This document shows positions 53,614 to 62,170 of a stretch of DNA of 64,000 nucleotides, piece by piece. Under the pieces are notes generated by a model that saw only the letters and a list, made by a program, of their open reading frames with translations, did not search any database and was not told where the DNA came from. Positions within the stretch are counted from its first letter, which is position 1. The number at the start of each line of letters is the position of its first letter. A program made the position numbers and the translations under genes. The DNA is from Methanocalculus natronophilus (lineage in GTDB: Archaea; Halobacteriota; Methanomicrobia; Methanomicrobiales; Methanocorpusculaceae): the NCBI RefSeq assembly GCF_038751955.1, contig NZ_JBCEXH010000005.1:1-64000 (forward strand), written 5' to 3'.

Positions 53614-53972
53614 AGAAGAATAATATCAGCGCTCTTCTGAATGATGATCTCTTTCTCTCCATGAAATGTGGTTGTGATGCCATAGACAGCGATCTGATCT
53701 CCTATCCTGAACTCAGGGGGATCAATGCCCCGTGGTATGAAGAGTTTTGTGCCTGATACATCCACGATCCTGTGGCCACCGGTGCGGGTGTGCCTGATAT
53801 CCAGAACCTCACCCTCAAAGGAGACAAATACACCATCTGAAAGCTCTGGATCATAGGGTGTTGAGAAGAAGTCCGGGCCGGTATGTGAGATTAGACCATG
53901 GAAGACCAGGATAACGAGGATTGAACCGGACAAAAGGAGTGCTGCTCTTCTTCCGGATGATATCGGCATCAT
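53610..53972 (-). CDS. membrane-anchored OB-fold-like protein
   Basis: A 120-residue protein with one N-terminal TM helix (AALLLSGSILVILVFHGLI) and an outer beta-barrel-like domain: GVFVSFEGEVLDIRHTRTGG, then KLFIPRGID and IGDQIAVYGITTTFHGEKEI read as OB-fold strands, as in tRNA-anticodon/NfeD-like domains. Position 3 also offers an ATG. It is divergent from the HTH genes across the palindrome at 54014. Confidence 0.65.
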   Translation of the reverse strand: MMPISSGRRAALLLSGSILVILVFHGLISHTGPDFFSTPYDPELSDGVFVSFEGEVLDIRHTRTGGHRIVDVSGTKLFIPRGIDPPEFRIGDQIAVYGITTTFHGEKEIIIQKSADIILL

Positions 53973-54013
53973 AGAGAAGTAGTGACCGGATCGCTTATCA
54001 AGCGATAGGTTCT

Positions 54014-54034
54014 TATGTTAACAGCGTTAACATA
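54014..54034. promoter_or_regulatory. 21-bp perfect palindromic operator
   Basis: TATGTTAAC-AGC-GTTAACATA has two perfect 9-base arms. It lies 5 bp before the ATG of the small winged-helix gene and about 42 bp before the divergent OB-fold gene. In this position a bound dimer would block the core promoter and start site of the HTH genes, so autoregulation is likely. Confidence 0.7.
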
Positions 54035-54039
54035 CTGGT

Positions 54040-54276
54040 ATGCAAACCCAGGTGCTCCCACCCTCATCACTGAAGGTGCTTCACCTTCTTGAGCAGGGTG
54101 GCTCCATGACACATAAGGACATCGTACAGGAGAGCAGTCTGGCACCCAGAACAGTGCGCTACGCATTAAAGAGACTCAAAGAACAGGGTCTCATCATTGA
54201 GAAGTTCAACTTCAGGGATGCACGGCAGATCATCTACGAGTCCAAAAGTGACGAAGCCCAGATGGCAACCGCATGA
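54040..54276 (+). CDS. small winged-helix regulator (MarR-like)
   Basis: A 78-residue single-domain regulator: LKVLHLLEQGGSMTHKDIVQ is helix 1-2, ESSLAPRTVRYALKRLKEQG contains the recognition helix, and LIIEKFNFRDARQIIYES is the wing. No effector domain and no Cys. It overlaps the next gene by 4 bp (ATGA) and lies directly behind the perfect palindrome. Confidence 0.82.
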   Translation: MQTQVLPPSSLKVLHLLEQGGSMTHKDIVQESSLAPRTVRYALKRLKEQGLIIEKFNFRDARQIIYESKSDEAQMATA

Positions 54277-54587
54277 AGAAGACCTGCTGCGATATCATGC
54301 TCTGTGACGAGCTGGCACGGAATTATCTACCCCGTATGAGAGCGGAGCTTGTGTACCGGCTCGTCAACGGCCAGGGTGTCCGGCAGAGCGAAGTATCGCG
54401 GAGGCTCGGCATATCACGCGCAGCCATATCCCAGTACCTGAGCAGGAAACGGGGATCTGGTGAGATTGAAGTCTCAGATGACATGGCTGCCATGCTTGAC
54501 CGCTGGGCTTTTGCAGTTATGAACGAAGAGCAGGGCAATATCACAATCTGTGATATCTGCCAGTGCGCAAAGAAAGGAAAGAGATAA
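54273..54587 (+). CDS. HTH regulator with Cys-rich ends (COG2522-like)
   Basis: A 104-residue protein with a lambda/XRE-type HTH in the middle (GVRQSEVSRRLGISRAAISQ, then YLSRKRGSG). Cys are clustered at both ends: CCDIMLC at residues 5-11 and CDICQC near residue 95. Together they could bind zinc or an iron-sulphur cluster and sense redox or metal. It resembles archaeal COG2522 regulators. Co-translated with the winged-helix gene. Confidence 0.75.
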   Translation: MKKTCCDIMLCDELARNYLPRMRAELVYRLVNGQGVRQSEVSRRLGISRAAISQYLSRKRGSGEIEVSDDMAAMLDRWAFAVMNEEQGNITICDICQCAKKGKR

Positions 54588-54592
54588 GTTTC

Positions 54593-56281
54593 CTATTTTT
54601 CTTTCATCCTTCTTCCGATCACAATTCCTGCAAAGAAAAGGATGACAGCAACCGCTATGGCGGGTTTCAGGAGATCATCTGTGGATATAACGTCCCCTGG
54701 GAGGGTATATTCATTGCTCCAGTCATCTTCAAAGACCCGCATATAGTATGCGGCTGCATCGGGGTGTTCGATGATGACTCCTGTTTCACGGTTGTTCATC
54801 GGAGAGTTCTCGTTCCAGTTGATACTGGATATGAGAACCGCCCGATCATCAACGATCACGCCCTTGGTATGGATGCGGGACGCCCCGCCACGATCGGGAT
54901 CAAAGAGCCTTGCCTCAAGGGCGTGATCAGTCTCTGCTGCATGAGTATTGACAAGACCCACAATGTAGTCGTTTCCTCTCTCGCCCTGGAGATTGTACCA
55001 TGTTGAATCAAGGATGATACGGACATCAACGCCCCTTCCGGCCGCCCCTGTTGCCGCATCCAGCCAGGGGTTTGGAGCGTTCCTGGTCCAGTTCCTGATA
55101 TATGCCTGCTGGATGGCAAGTGAGTGCTCTGCTTCATTGACGAGTGCAGGGACAAGGTATGATGTATCTGGAGAGATGACAGGGGTAACTGTTGCCCCTT
55201 CGATCCGAAGAGGCGCAAACCGGGATTGCTGCGGCGTCACCCGGTATTCCGCAGGCTCGTGCCGGGTACTGGCCAGCGTGATCGGAAAGATGTCCCATCC
55301 TGTCGAATCTTCAGCAAAGACCATGCCGAAGTACTCTGCTACCCGGGTGTCGTGTATCCAGACACCCCATCCCCTGTTTCCCCTGACACCGGTATAGGGG
55401 ATACCGCTCTCCTTGAGATTCTCACTGGTCAGAATGACAGATTCGGAATCGATGACGAGGTATTTTGCATGCATGAACCGGTAGCGGGTCGGTTCCCCGC
55501 TGCCCGGACTGCCCATCAGATCAACTGGGATGCCCGACTGGTTCAGCCGGGTCAGGAGATGGGTCTGATCAGGGCATACCCCGCCGACCGGGATTCCTTC
55601 AAGCAGGATATGCACCTCCACGCCCCGGTTGTGTGCATCCGCAAGCAGGTCGCCGATACCGGTATGGGTAAACTCGTAGACACTAACCTGGATGGAACGG
55701 TCGGCAGACCGGATAGCCTCCTCGAAGACCTCGTAGGACGAATCAGGGGAGACAAAGAGTGTGGCTGCAACATCTTCAACCCGGATCGGCTCAAAATCGG
55801 ATTGGCCGATCATGAATGGGCGCGGGTTCCAGACACCATCGATATACCTGTGCACCTGCCCTCTCCGGGGGCGGAGATCCCGCGGCCAGTGAACCTCAAA
55901 CATGAGCTCACCATGGTAATACAGTTCAATCTCATCAGCGGCATTTGCCAGGATGAACCTGCCGACGTGATCGAGACCTGGAACCGCAGGTGTAGAGTTT
56001 TCCCATTCAAAATCCGGGTATGTTCCATGTGTTATTTTGTAGGCTTCGGCCTGCCTGGCGATGATGAGATCCCCGTCTATCCATGTGCCGGGAGGGAAGC
56101 TGAGGGTCCCTTCACCATCGGTGATCGTCCAGCCGTCAAGGCTGCCCTGACCGGTGAGAATGATAAATTCATCAGGATCATAGGGGAGATAGGGATCCGG
56201 GCAGAAGGCTGTGACAGTGATCCCGCAGACTGCCTGGGGGATACAGAGAAGGAGAAGAATACCAAGAAGCAACCTGTGCAT
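54593..56281 (-). CDS. secreted phospholipase-D-family protein with lamin-tail-like domain
   Basis: A 562-residue exported protein: signal peptide (1-20), a beta-rich lamin-tail-like domain (22-150, with GWTITDGEGTLSFPPGTWID), then two PLD repeats. HKD motif 1 is HAKYLVIDSES (near 270); motif 2 is HTKGVIVDDRA (near 480). A TM helix (AIAVAVILFFAGIVIGR) near the C-terminus anchors it with its catalytic part outside. It may act on phosphodiesters of lipid or nucleic acid; an outward nuclease is possible. Single gene. Confidence 0.85.
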   Translation of the reverse strand: MHRLLLGILLLLCIPQAVCGITVTAFCPDPYLPYDPDEFIILTGQGSLDGWTITDGEGTLSFPPGTWIDGDLIIARQAEAYKITHGTYPDFEWENSTPAVPGLDHVGRFILANAADEIELYYHGELMFEVHWPRDLRPRRGQVHRYIDGVWNPRPFMIGQSDFEPIRVEDVAATLFVSPDSSYEVFEEAIRSADRSIQVSVYEFTHTGIGDLLADAHNRGVEVHILLEGIPVGGVCPDQTHLLTRLNQSGIPVDLMGSPGSGEPTRYRFMHAKYLVIDSESVILTSENLKESGIPYTGVRGNRGWGVWIHDTRVAEYFGMVFAEDSTGWDIFPITLASTRHEPAEYRVTPQQSRFAPLRIEGATVTPVISPDTSYLVPALVNEAEHSLAIQQAYIRNWTRNAPNPWLDAATGAAGRGVDVRIILDSTWYNLQGERGNDYIVGLVNTHAAETDHALEARLFDPDRGGASRIHTKGVIVDDRAVLISSINWNENSPMNNRETGVIIEHPDAAAYYMRVFEDDWSNEYTLPGDVISTDDLLKPAIAVAVILFFAGIVIGRRMKEK

Positions 56282-56333
56282 GTGGATATATGGATGTATG
56301 GCTTTTTTACATCCGCGGTTTCATCTTCTGTAG

Positions 56334-56930
56334 ATGGAGGCAGTCGTTGTCAAGCTGGGTGGAAGTCTCATTGAATTTGTTCCCCGGCTCGTGGAGGTGA
56401 TCAGGACTTCGGAGAGGAGGGTGCTTGTCGTTCCAGGAGGAGGCATCTTTGCAGACCGGATCCGTGAGTTACATCCCCCGCCTGATGCCGCACACTGGAT
56501 GGCTATTGCTGCAATGGAGCAGTTTGCCCACTATATTGCTTCGTTTGGAATACCACCTGTTGAGGATCCACGCGGGATACAGAAGACGTCAGTGCTCCTG
56601 CCATACTGCCTGCTCCGGAAGAAGGATCCCCTGCCGCATTCCTGGGATATCACCTCTGATACGATCGCTGCCTGGGTTGCATGGTACCTGGATCTCCCGC
56701 TGCTGGTTCTGAAGTCTCAGGATGGGATCATGATTCAGGGAACCATGCTGAAGGAGATGACAGAGCCCCTCAGCACTGATACGGTTGATCCGGCATTCCC
56801 CGGGTTTGTTCTTGAGAGGGGGATCAGAGCGGCAATTATCAATGGAAGAGAGCCCGGGAGAGTCAGGCGTGCGCTGATTGGAGATCGGCTTTACGGAACA
56901 CTGATCAACTGCAGGACAGAGGAATTATAA
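56334..56930 (+). CDS. mfnE: amino-acid-kinase-family protein, probable methanofuran-pathway kinase
   Basis: A 198-residue protein of the aspartate/uridylate kinase fold: VVKLGGSL at the N-terminus, VVPGGGIFAD near residue 32, and the nucleotide loop near LLVLKSQDGIM. It is shorter than usual amino-acid kinases. Size and motifs fit MfnE, which phosphorylates the aminomethyl-furan intermediate in methanofuran synthesis. No other mfn genes are near, so the symbol is tentative. Confidence 0.55.
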   Translation: MEAVVVKLGGSLIEFVPRLVEVIRTSERRVLVVPGGGIFADRIRELHPPPDAAHWMAIAAMEQFAHYIASFGIPPVEDPRGIQKTSVLLPYCLLRKKDPLPHSWDITSDTIAAWVAWYLDLPLLVLKSQDGIMIQGTMLKEMTEPLSTDTVDPAFPGFVLERGIRAAIINGREPGRVRRALIGDRLYGTLINCRTEEL

Positions 56931-56965
56931 CCGAGGTATGCCAATCTTATAAGGGAGTCCAAACT

Positions 56966-57127
56966 ATGGCAATAGCAAAATGTACATCATGTAATGCCCC
57001 CCTTGCTGAACGGGGAGCGACCGAGTTCAAATGTCCTGAGTGCTCCGAGCTGATACGCCGGTGTGCCAGGTGCAGATTGCAGAGCATTCCGTATGTCTGC
57101 CAGACCTGTGGATTCCAGGGGCCGTGA
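56966..57127 (+). CDS. small zinc-finger protein (HVO_2753 type)
   Basis: A 53-residue protein with eight Cys in four CxxC knuckles: CTSC, CPEC, CARC and CQTC, giving two zinc sites. This small family is commonly encoded just before aEF1-beta in archaea, as here (2-bp gap). In haloarchaea a member of this type affects motility and biofilm. AAGGGAG upstream is its ribosome site. Confidence 0.88.
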   Translation: MAIAKCTSCNAPLAERGATEFKCPECSELIRRCARCRLQSIPYVCQTCGFQGP

Positions 57128-57129
57128 AG

Positions 57130-57390
57130 ATGGGAGCAGTAGCAGTTATTCTGAAAGTGATGCCAGAGTCTCCGGATGTGGATCTTGAGGCATTGAAGGC
57201 AGCGATCCGCGAGAAGATACCAGGCATCTCTGATATCAGGGATGAGCCTATCGGCTTTGGGCTTGTCGCACTCAAGGTTGCAACCGTCATCGAGGATGAA
57301 GAGGGCGCAACAGAAACTATCGAGGCAAAGTTCCTTGAGGTTCCCGGAATCGACCGTGCAGAGATTGTTGATCTCAGCCGGATGATCTAA
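57130..57390 (+). CDS. ef1b: elongation factor aEF1-beta
   Basis: The 86-residue guanine-nucleotide exchange factor for aEF1-alpha. It is the ferredoxin-like C-terminal domain only, as usual in archaea. Recognised by VILKVMPESPDVDLEALK and EPIGFGLVALKV, which contacts the switch of aEF1-alpha. The start at 57130 is 2 bp after the zinc-finger stop. Its stop overlaps the convergent mdh stop by 4 bp. Confidence 0.93.
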   Translation: MGAVAVILKVMPESPDVDLEALKAAIREKIPGISDIRDEPIGFGLVALKVATVIEDEEGATETIEAKFLEVPGIDRAEIVDLSRMI

Positions 57391-58355
57391 TTCTCTTTTT
57401 CTTTGTTCATCGTCTCAAGCGTCGAAAAGACATTCTTTGTAACAGTCCGGATCTGTTCTGTTGATGTACGGAATGCGTCAACTTCCTCATCTGAGAGCTT
57501 GATTGGAACCGGAAAAGCGCCGCCCCGCGTGAGACGTGCAGGCACACCGATACAGACACTGCCGATATCGTGAACCTCCTGTCTGATGAATGTCGAAACA
57601 GTCAGGATACGGTGTTCATCTTCAACAATAGTCCTGATGATTGTTGCTATCGCATCACCTGGCCCATAGACGGTTGAGCCTTTTGCCTTGATGATTAGGG
57701 ATCCGCTCGTCTTGACCATCTCCATCATCTTCTCTTTGGGAAGAGACGAGAATGCAGGCAGGTTGCTTATCTGGATGCCACCGATCGTTGTTGCAGACCA
57801 GAGGGGCACCATCGTGTCGCCGTGTTCACCGATGATCCTGGTATGGACTTCTGAGACATGCACATTGAAGAATTCGGCAATACAGGATTTCAGCCTCATC
57901 GAGTCAAGGTGTGTGCCAAGCCCAAATACCCTGTGAGGCGGGAGATGTGAGTACCTGAGGGCAACTGCGGTCATGACGTCGACCGGGTTGGTAATAACAA
58001 AAAGAAGCGTATCTGATGCGGTTCTGCCGATTTTTTCAGCATACTCTGCGACAACCGCCGCGTTTTTAATGGCGAGATCGAGTCTGCTCTCGTCTGCCTT
58101 TCGTGCCACGCCTGAAGTCAGGATGATAATGTCAGATCCACGGAGATCCTTTTCATCACAGCTCCAGCTTATCCTGGTATTCGTGCCGCGCGCGGCAAAT
58201 GAATCCCGCATATCGCGGGAGAGACCTTCCAGGTACTGCTGGTTCCCCTCACGGCCAAAGAGGCAGACCTCCTTGATCTGGGCTATCTGCGAAATGGCAT
58301 GGGCAGCATACGATCCAACCTGCCCTGTCGCTCCGATGATCGTCACTTTCACCAT
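57387..58355 (-). CDS. mdh: malate dehydrogenase (LDH-like)
   Basis: A 322-residue L-malate dehydrogenase feeding the partial reductive TCA path of methanogens. The Rossmann motif is GATGQVGSYAA (residues 8-18), with an LFGRE segment after beta-2 where an Arg suggests NADP use. Catalytic residues: Arg in GVARKADESR, Asn in ITNPVDV, Asp and Arg in LDSMRLK, His in IIGEHGDTMV. It lies close downstream of the SRP RNA on the same strand. Confidence 0.92.
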   Translation of the reverse strand: MVKVTIIGATGQVGSYAAHAISQIAQIKEVCLFGREGNQQYLEGLSRDMRDSFAARGTNTRISWSCDEKDLRGSDIIILTSGVARKADESRLDLAIKNAAVVAEYAEKIGRTASDTLLFVITNPVDVMTAVALRYSHLPPHRVFGLGTHLDSMRLKSCIAEFFNVHVSEVHTRIIGEHGDTMVPLWSATTIGGIQISNLPAFSSLPKEKMMEMVKTSGSLIIKAKGSTVYGPGDAIATIIRTIVEDEHRILTVSTFIRQEVHDIGSVCIGVPARLTRGGAFPVPIKLSDEEVDAFRTSTEQIRTVTKNVFSTLETMNKEKEN

Positions 58356-58394
58356 AGAAATCAGCGTGTTTGGGAACGCGTCATCGGTTGTCCG

Positions 58395-58668
58395 TACATA
58401 CCCCCGTTCCAGAGGCCATCCTTCTCCACCCCGCTACCCCGTGGGCGCCATACGTCCGCGGTGAGTCTGCTCCCTTCCGGGCCTGGACCGGTTCCCACGG
58501 CAACAGGCCTCACCTCCCTCCGGAGGATTGGTCCCTGTCCGCTGACCTCACAGGACGAGGCTTCTCAGTCGGATGAACCCCCTTCCCGGAGGCTGCCACG
58601 GCCTTCCTCAGACTTCGCCCCCCGCATGTCGACGGTTTCGGGTCACAGGTGACGTCTAACCACCCAGG
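58395..58668 (-). ncRNA. ffs: signal recognition particle 7S RNA
   Basis: Read on minus, the 5' part holds the Alu-type loops (GGGTGGTTAG, then CCTGTGACCCG with the UGUNR motif). The S domain has helix 6 with a GGAG tetraloop (CCTCC-GGAG-GGAGG, near 58513-58526), the SRP19 site, and helix 8 with the SRP54 motif CCCGGAAGGGAGCAG (near 58468-58483). CCGTGG and CCACGG pair in helix 5. A TATA-like AATAAATAC is at 58677-58685. Ends are estimates. Confidence 0.85.
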
Positions 58669-58694
58669 CTAGTTCCCGTATTTATTCTGTTTTT

Positions 58695-59741
58695 TTATGG
58701 GATAAATACATCCCCATGGTTTTTTGCCTTCCAGTCCGAGATGACTGAATCAACCATCTCCCGCGAACCCTTGTCGAAGAGATCGATGACCGTTAACAGA
58801 TCCGTATCCGGGAGGTGCGGCGAGAGGAGGCGGTAGTCTCCCTGGTAGACTTCTGCTGATACGGATCCCCTGGCAATCGCAACAAGGTGGGGATCCGTTC
58901 TCACCGGTGTCTCAGCCATCGCCTGGTAGCTCTCGAATATCTCCACATCATCAATGCCGAGATACGCATGATTTACCCTGAGATTAAAGGCGGTCCAGAA
59001 GGCAGCGGCATACCAGGCATCATTGAAGATCAGGCGCTGGACGCCGAGGCGTCCGGCGGCAATCCCAAGGGTACCGGGGCCAGAGCAGGCATCAACAAAG
59101 ACCTTTGGATGGCGTTTGAAGATCTGGCGATCAACTGAGATGATCTTGGGGTTGATGGGCCGGGGAAATTCGATATGCATGGTTGATGCCTGTTTGTAGG
59201 TGACGATCGGGCCCACCTGGGTTGCGAAGATGTTTGCCCGGACATCACAGCCTGCAAGGAGGGTATGCGTCTGTGGAGTCTCCATTGTATCCGGATCGAC
59301 AAGTCCGGGAGTGATGTGATTGTCGCGGACGACTCCACGGACTTCAGGAACAGAATCAACAATTCGCCTGGCAGTCTCTTCGGTGAACTGGTCGGTCAGG
59401 AGCACAAGAGAGCGGGGAGGCAGGTAGGGAGGTTCCTCAAGCACCATTCCCGGATGAATAAGAGGTATGCCAACATCTTTTAAGGATTCAGATCCAGCCA
59501 GGTCCCCTTCTTCCACCCCGATTTTGTAGATGGCTGCATAGACATCGTCAATGAACCGTTTCCCGCAGATGCAGGGATCTGGTATCTGGTAGTCGGGGGG
59601 TATGCTCTTCTTCTCAAGTGTTCTCCCCCTGCAGCGGGGGCAGGGAGCAAAGATCGTCTCCATGCCGTTAATAATCTCAAAGGCATCAGAGACGCAGTCA
59701 TCACCACAGACCGGGCACTTCATATACCCCGGTTGGTGCAT
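58695..59741 (-). CDS. zinc-ribbon SAM-dependent methyltransferase-like protein
   Basis: A 348-residue protein. The N-terminus has Cys pairs CPVCGDDC (residues 9-16), CPRC (34-37) and a CICGKRF segment (57-63), enough for one or two zinc sites. The C-terminal half shows a Rossmann methyltransferase motif I (FVDACSGPGTLGIAAG, near 216) and motif II ND in LIFNDAWY, resembling the Met10/Trm5 group. The NPPY or DPPY catalytic motif is not seen. The target (RNA, protein or small molecule) is unknown. I recognise it as methanogen-type but cannot name it. Confidence 0.7.
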   Translation of the reverse strand: MHQPGYMKCPVCGDDCVSDAFEIINGMETIFAPCPRCRGRTLEKKSIPPDYQIPDPCICGKRFIDDVYAAIYKIGVEEGDLAGSESLKDVGIPLIHPGMVLEEPPYLPPRSLVLLTDQFTEETARRIVDSVPEVRGVVRDNHITPGLVDPDTMETPQTHTLLAGCDVRANIFATQVGPIVTYKQASTMHIEFPRPINPKIISVDRQIFKRHPKVFVDACSGPGTLGIAAGRLGVQRLIFNDAWYAAAFWTAFNLRVNHAYLGIDDVEIFESYQAMAETPVRTDPHLVAIARGSVSAEVYQGDYRLLSPHLPDTDLLTVIDLFDKGSREMVDSVISDWKAKNHGDVFIP

Positions 59742-59965
59742 GCATTACTTAAGTATCAGTATCATGTCCGGATCGATAGTAAGGAGAGAAATTCGCATTT
59801 GGCGATTCAATACCCCATGAAGGCGAAAAAATGTGATTTTACACTGGGAGGAAGGCATAATGCGGATGTGAAAAACTACTGCTTCCTGTGCGCGCCCTCT
59901 ACCGGACCCATCCATATAACTCCTTTTTTGAACACCTTCGTTTCAGAGAAAGAGGGTTTTAGATA

Positions 59966-60039
59966 TGGGCCTGATGCGATTTGAACGCATGACCGCCCGG
60001 TTATGAGCCGGGCGCTCTAACCAGCTAAGCTACAGGCCC
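59966..60039 (-). tRNA. tRNA with CAT anticodon (elongator Met or Ile2)
   Basis: Read on minus: acceptor GGGCCTG with CAGGCCC, discriminator A, D arm GCTTAGCTGGTTAGAGC, anticodon stem CCCGG / CCGGG with loop CTCATAA, T arm ATGCG-TTCAAAT-CGCAT. CCA is not encoded. It is not the initiator, which has other acceptor features. Elongator Met and the agmatidine-modified Ile2 tRNA share the anticodon, so identity is left open. The 220 bp on its left and 150 bp on its right show no gene. Confidence 0.92.
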
Positions 60040-60188
60040 CTGAATGATTCACACAGCCAGTATGGCAGGAGGCGTCAGACCAGGACGACATCCCGCAGGT
60101 AGTGTCTGGCAATGTACCAGTACCTGTTGACCCATACCCTAAAAAAGATGTATGATGGAGGATTGTCCTGCCCCTCCATGGTATGGAC

Positions 60189-60905
60189 TCAGCCCAAGAT
60201 CCAGCCGAAGATGCCGCGTCTGTTTTTTTCCACCATCGCCCGTTCCAGAAGGCGATGCTGTTCCTCTTCCATGGCATCAAGCTGCTCAAGCAGGATAGAC
60301 CGGGTGGCGGGATCTGCTGCCTGGATCGCGTTTCTCAGCTCCCGGACGTTTCCAAGGTTCTCGTCTGCATGCAGCCGTATTTGTTCTGCAGTCTTGTGAT
60401 CGCCGCCGAAGAGTGCCGTCATGATCCCGGATCTTGCTTCAAGAGCAGCTTCATCTCGCCACTGGGAACTGACCGAGGCATTATATGATCGTGCGATCCC
60501 GGCAACCTCCGGTCCGATGCCGGTCATGTTTTCTGCTGCAAGGAGGGAGAAGACAGCGGTCCGCACCTGGTGTTCATGCCTGAAACGCTCCCGTGCAGGT
60601 GCGGGAAGGGTGCGAACCAGATCGTCTCCTGCCTCGTCATGGGATCGGATCGCCTCACGCAGGCGAACCGGATCTGCAGGAGGCTTTGGTGGCGTCTCTC
60701 TGGCATCTTCAGCAACCGCCTCACCTGGTGGATCGGGGGGTGAGCGTGCCTGATCCTGTGCAGGCCCTTTCTGGCCGGTTGCTTCCTCTGCTTTTGCCGA
60801 TCCGCGGAGCGGCTCAGCAGCAGGGACTTTTCCTTCTGCTGCAAGCGCCGGGGCGGCCGTTGCGAGGAGGAGGAAGAGACAGAGGATGAGAGGGAGTGCT
60901 TTCAT
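60189..60905 (-). CDS. secreted Ala/Pro/Glu-rich protein
   Basis: A 238-residue exported protein with signal peptide (1-22, ending APALAA). Residues 23-80 are low complexity, rich in Ala, Pro, Glu and Lys (GEAVAEDARETPPKPPADP), probably a disordered spacer; the rest is helical with repeated Arg, Glu and Ala. No family, no TM helix at the end. A clear TATA-like AAATATATATAAC at about 60927-60940 gives the promoter. Confidence 0.7.
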   Translation of the reverse strand: MKALPLILCLFLLLATAAPALAAEGKVPAAEPLRGSAKAEEATGQKGPAQDQARSPPDPPGEAVAEDARETPPKPPADPVRLREAIRSHDEAGDDLVRTLPAPARERFRHEHQVRTAVFSLLAAENMTGIGPEVAGIARSYNASVSSQWRDEAALEARSGIMTALFGGDHKTAEQIRLHADENLGNVRELRNAIQAADPATRSILLEQLDAMEEEQHRLLERAMVEKNRRGIFGWILG

Positions 60906-61032
60906 ATGCCATATACTATGTTCAATGAGTTATATATATTTTTCCACATATTGAGAGACCTCAAATCCTGATCAGTACCTCCCCCATCTCCACCACTCAT
61001 GACGCACACAGCACGGGAAACAGGTGAGAGTG

Positions 61033-61581
61033 TCAGACCAGTATCCAGAGCAGCAGGCAGATGCTGATCGGGATGACAAGGTTGTCATCAATTGGCGAAT
61101 AGAGCTCGATTACTGCTGTTGCAGCCGCGGTGATGAGAGCAAGGAGCGGGGCGATGAGGAGAGCAAGGACTGCTGTTGTTGCAAGCATGCCTGCTAGTGT
61201 CCCCTCAAGCGTCTTCTTCTGATAAATCCGGTGTTTTCCATACTTCACTCCCACTATCGTCGAGATGGAGTCATGGATTCCGAGTGCAAGAACAGCAACT
61301 GCAGCAATCGTCATCGGGAAGAAGACGATACAGATCAGAATCCCGACAACAAACGCAAGCGCACCCTGTGCCGGGACGGTGCGCTTCCGTTCCAGCCATT
61401 TCATGATCGTGCCGAGCACCGGAGGCGAGTACCCGCGTGTAAAGATTTCAAGGAGGAGAAAGCCGATGAAGAGGATAAAGGTGAAGAAAACGATGGCATA
61501 CTCGCGATCAAGGATAAGAATGAGGGCGGCAGCACCTACTCCGAAGAGGAGGTGGCTTGCCTGGCGGAGGAGCTCTTTCAT
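61033..61581 (-). CDS. polyprenol/dolichol kinase-like membrane protein
   Basis: A 182-residue membrane protein with about six TM helices, of the SEC59/DGK1-type CTP-dependent kinase family. Visible are RQASHLLFGVGAA at the N-terminus (typical RKxxH), GIHDSISTIVGVKYGKHRI (DxxAxxxGxxxGkh type) and KTLEGTLAGM. It probably phosphorylates polyprenol or a related lipid alcohol for glycan or lipid synthesis. Single gene with its start at ATG 61581. Confidence 0.82.
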   Translation of the reverse strand: MKELLRQASHLLFGVGAAALILILDREYAIVFFTFILFIGFLLLEIFTRGYSPPVLGTIMKWLERKRTVPAQGALAFVVGILICIVFFPMTIAAVAVLALGIHDSISTIVGVKYGKHRIYQKKTLEGTLAGMLATTAVLALLIAPLLALITAAATAVIELYSPIDDNLVIPISICLLLWILV

Positions 61582-61768
61582 TCCATGAGAGGTGGTGCCA
61601 GGTGCATTTATAAGCTTGGAAAAGATGCCTGGAAATGATGCACGACCAGAAACCGGGCTGGTGCCCGAAACTGCCGGATATGAATTTCAGATGCGTGCCC
61701 GATGACCAACTCAACCGGTTTGGAGAGGGTCAGTCGCGAAAAAAGAAGGTGGTATTTTTTCAGGCTGG

Positions 61769-62170
61769 TTACTCGGTCGTTCTGCCGTCGAAATGCTCAT
61801 GGGCGGCATCGGCCACTGCTTTTGTTGCGTGGATGGTTCCGTCCTTGTGTTCCGGGGGGGCATAGAGGGTATAGAGCCGGAGATCACCAGCTGAGGAGGT
61901 GTTGATCACGTTATGCTCTGCACCTGCAGGGACGATGACCGCCGTTCCGTCTTTCACGGCATGTTCCACACCGTCAATGACGACTGTTCCTTCTCCCTCC
62001 TCGAAGCGGAAGAACTGGTCGATGTCATCATGGACTTCTGATCCGATCTCTTCGCCGGGCTTTAAGCTCATCAGCACGAGCTGGCTGTACTTTCCTGTAT
62101 AGAGGACTCTGCGGAAATCGGTGTTCTTTACGGTCTCTGTCTCAATATCTGCTGCAAAACCTTTCTTCAT
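61769..62170 (-). CDS. cupin-domain protein
   Basis: A 133-residue single cupin barrel: motif 1 includes GEEIGSEVHDDIDQFFRFEE with His and acid ligands, motif 2 VPAGAEHNVINTS with the last His. Metal-binding and small-molecule binding are likely; the reaction is unknown. The ATG at 62170 has a GCGAGGT ribosome site; the longer upstream frame is spurious. The 187 bp after the stop hold no gene I trust. Confidence 0.88.
   Translation of the reverse strand: MKKGFAADIETETVKNTDFRRVLYTGKYSQLVLMSLKPGEEIGSEVHDDIDQFFRFEEGEGTVVIDGVEHAVKDGTAVIVPAGAEHNVINTSSAGDLRLYTLYAPPEHKDGTIHATKAVADAAHEHFDGRTTE

Noticed and set aside
55226-56374. 382-codon plus-strand ORF antisense to the PLD gene
   Set aside because: The minus-strand gene has signal peptide, two HKD motifs and a TM anchor; this frame shows none of these and overlaps it completely.
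61635-61865. 76-codon plus-strand ORF starting MMHDQKPGW
   Set aside because: The first 37 codons lie in a true gap and have some protein-like character, but the rest runs antisense into the cupin gene and no ribosome site is clear.
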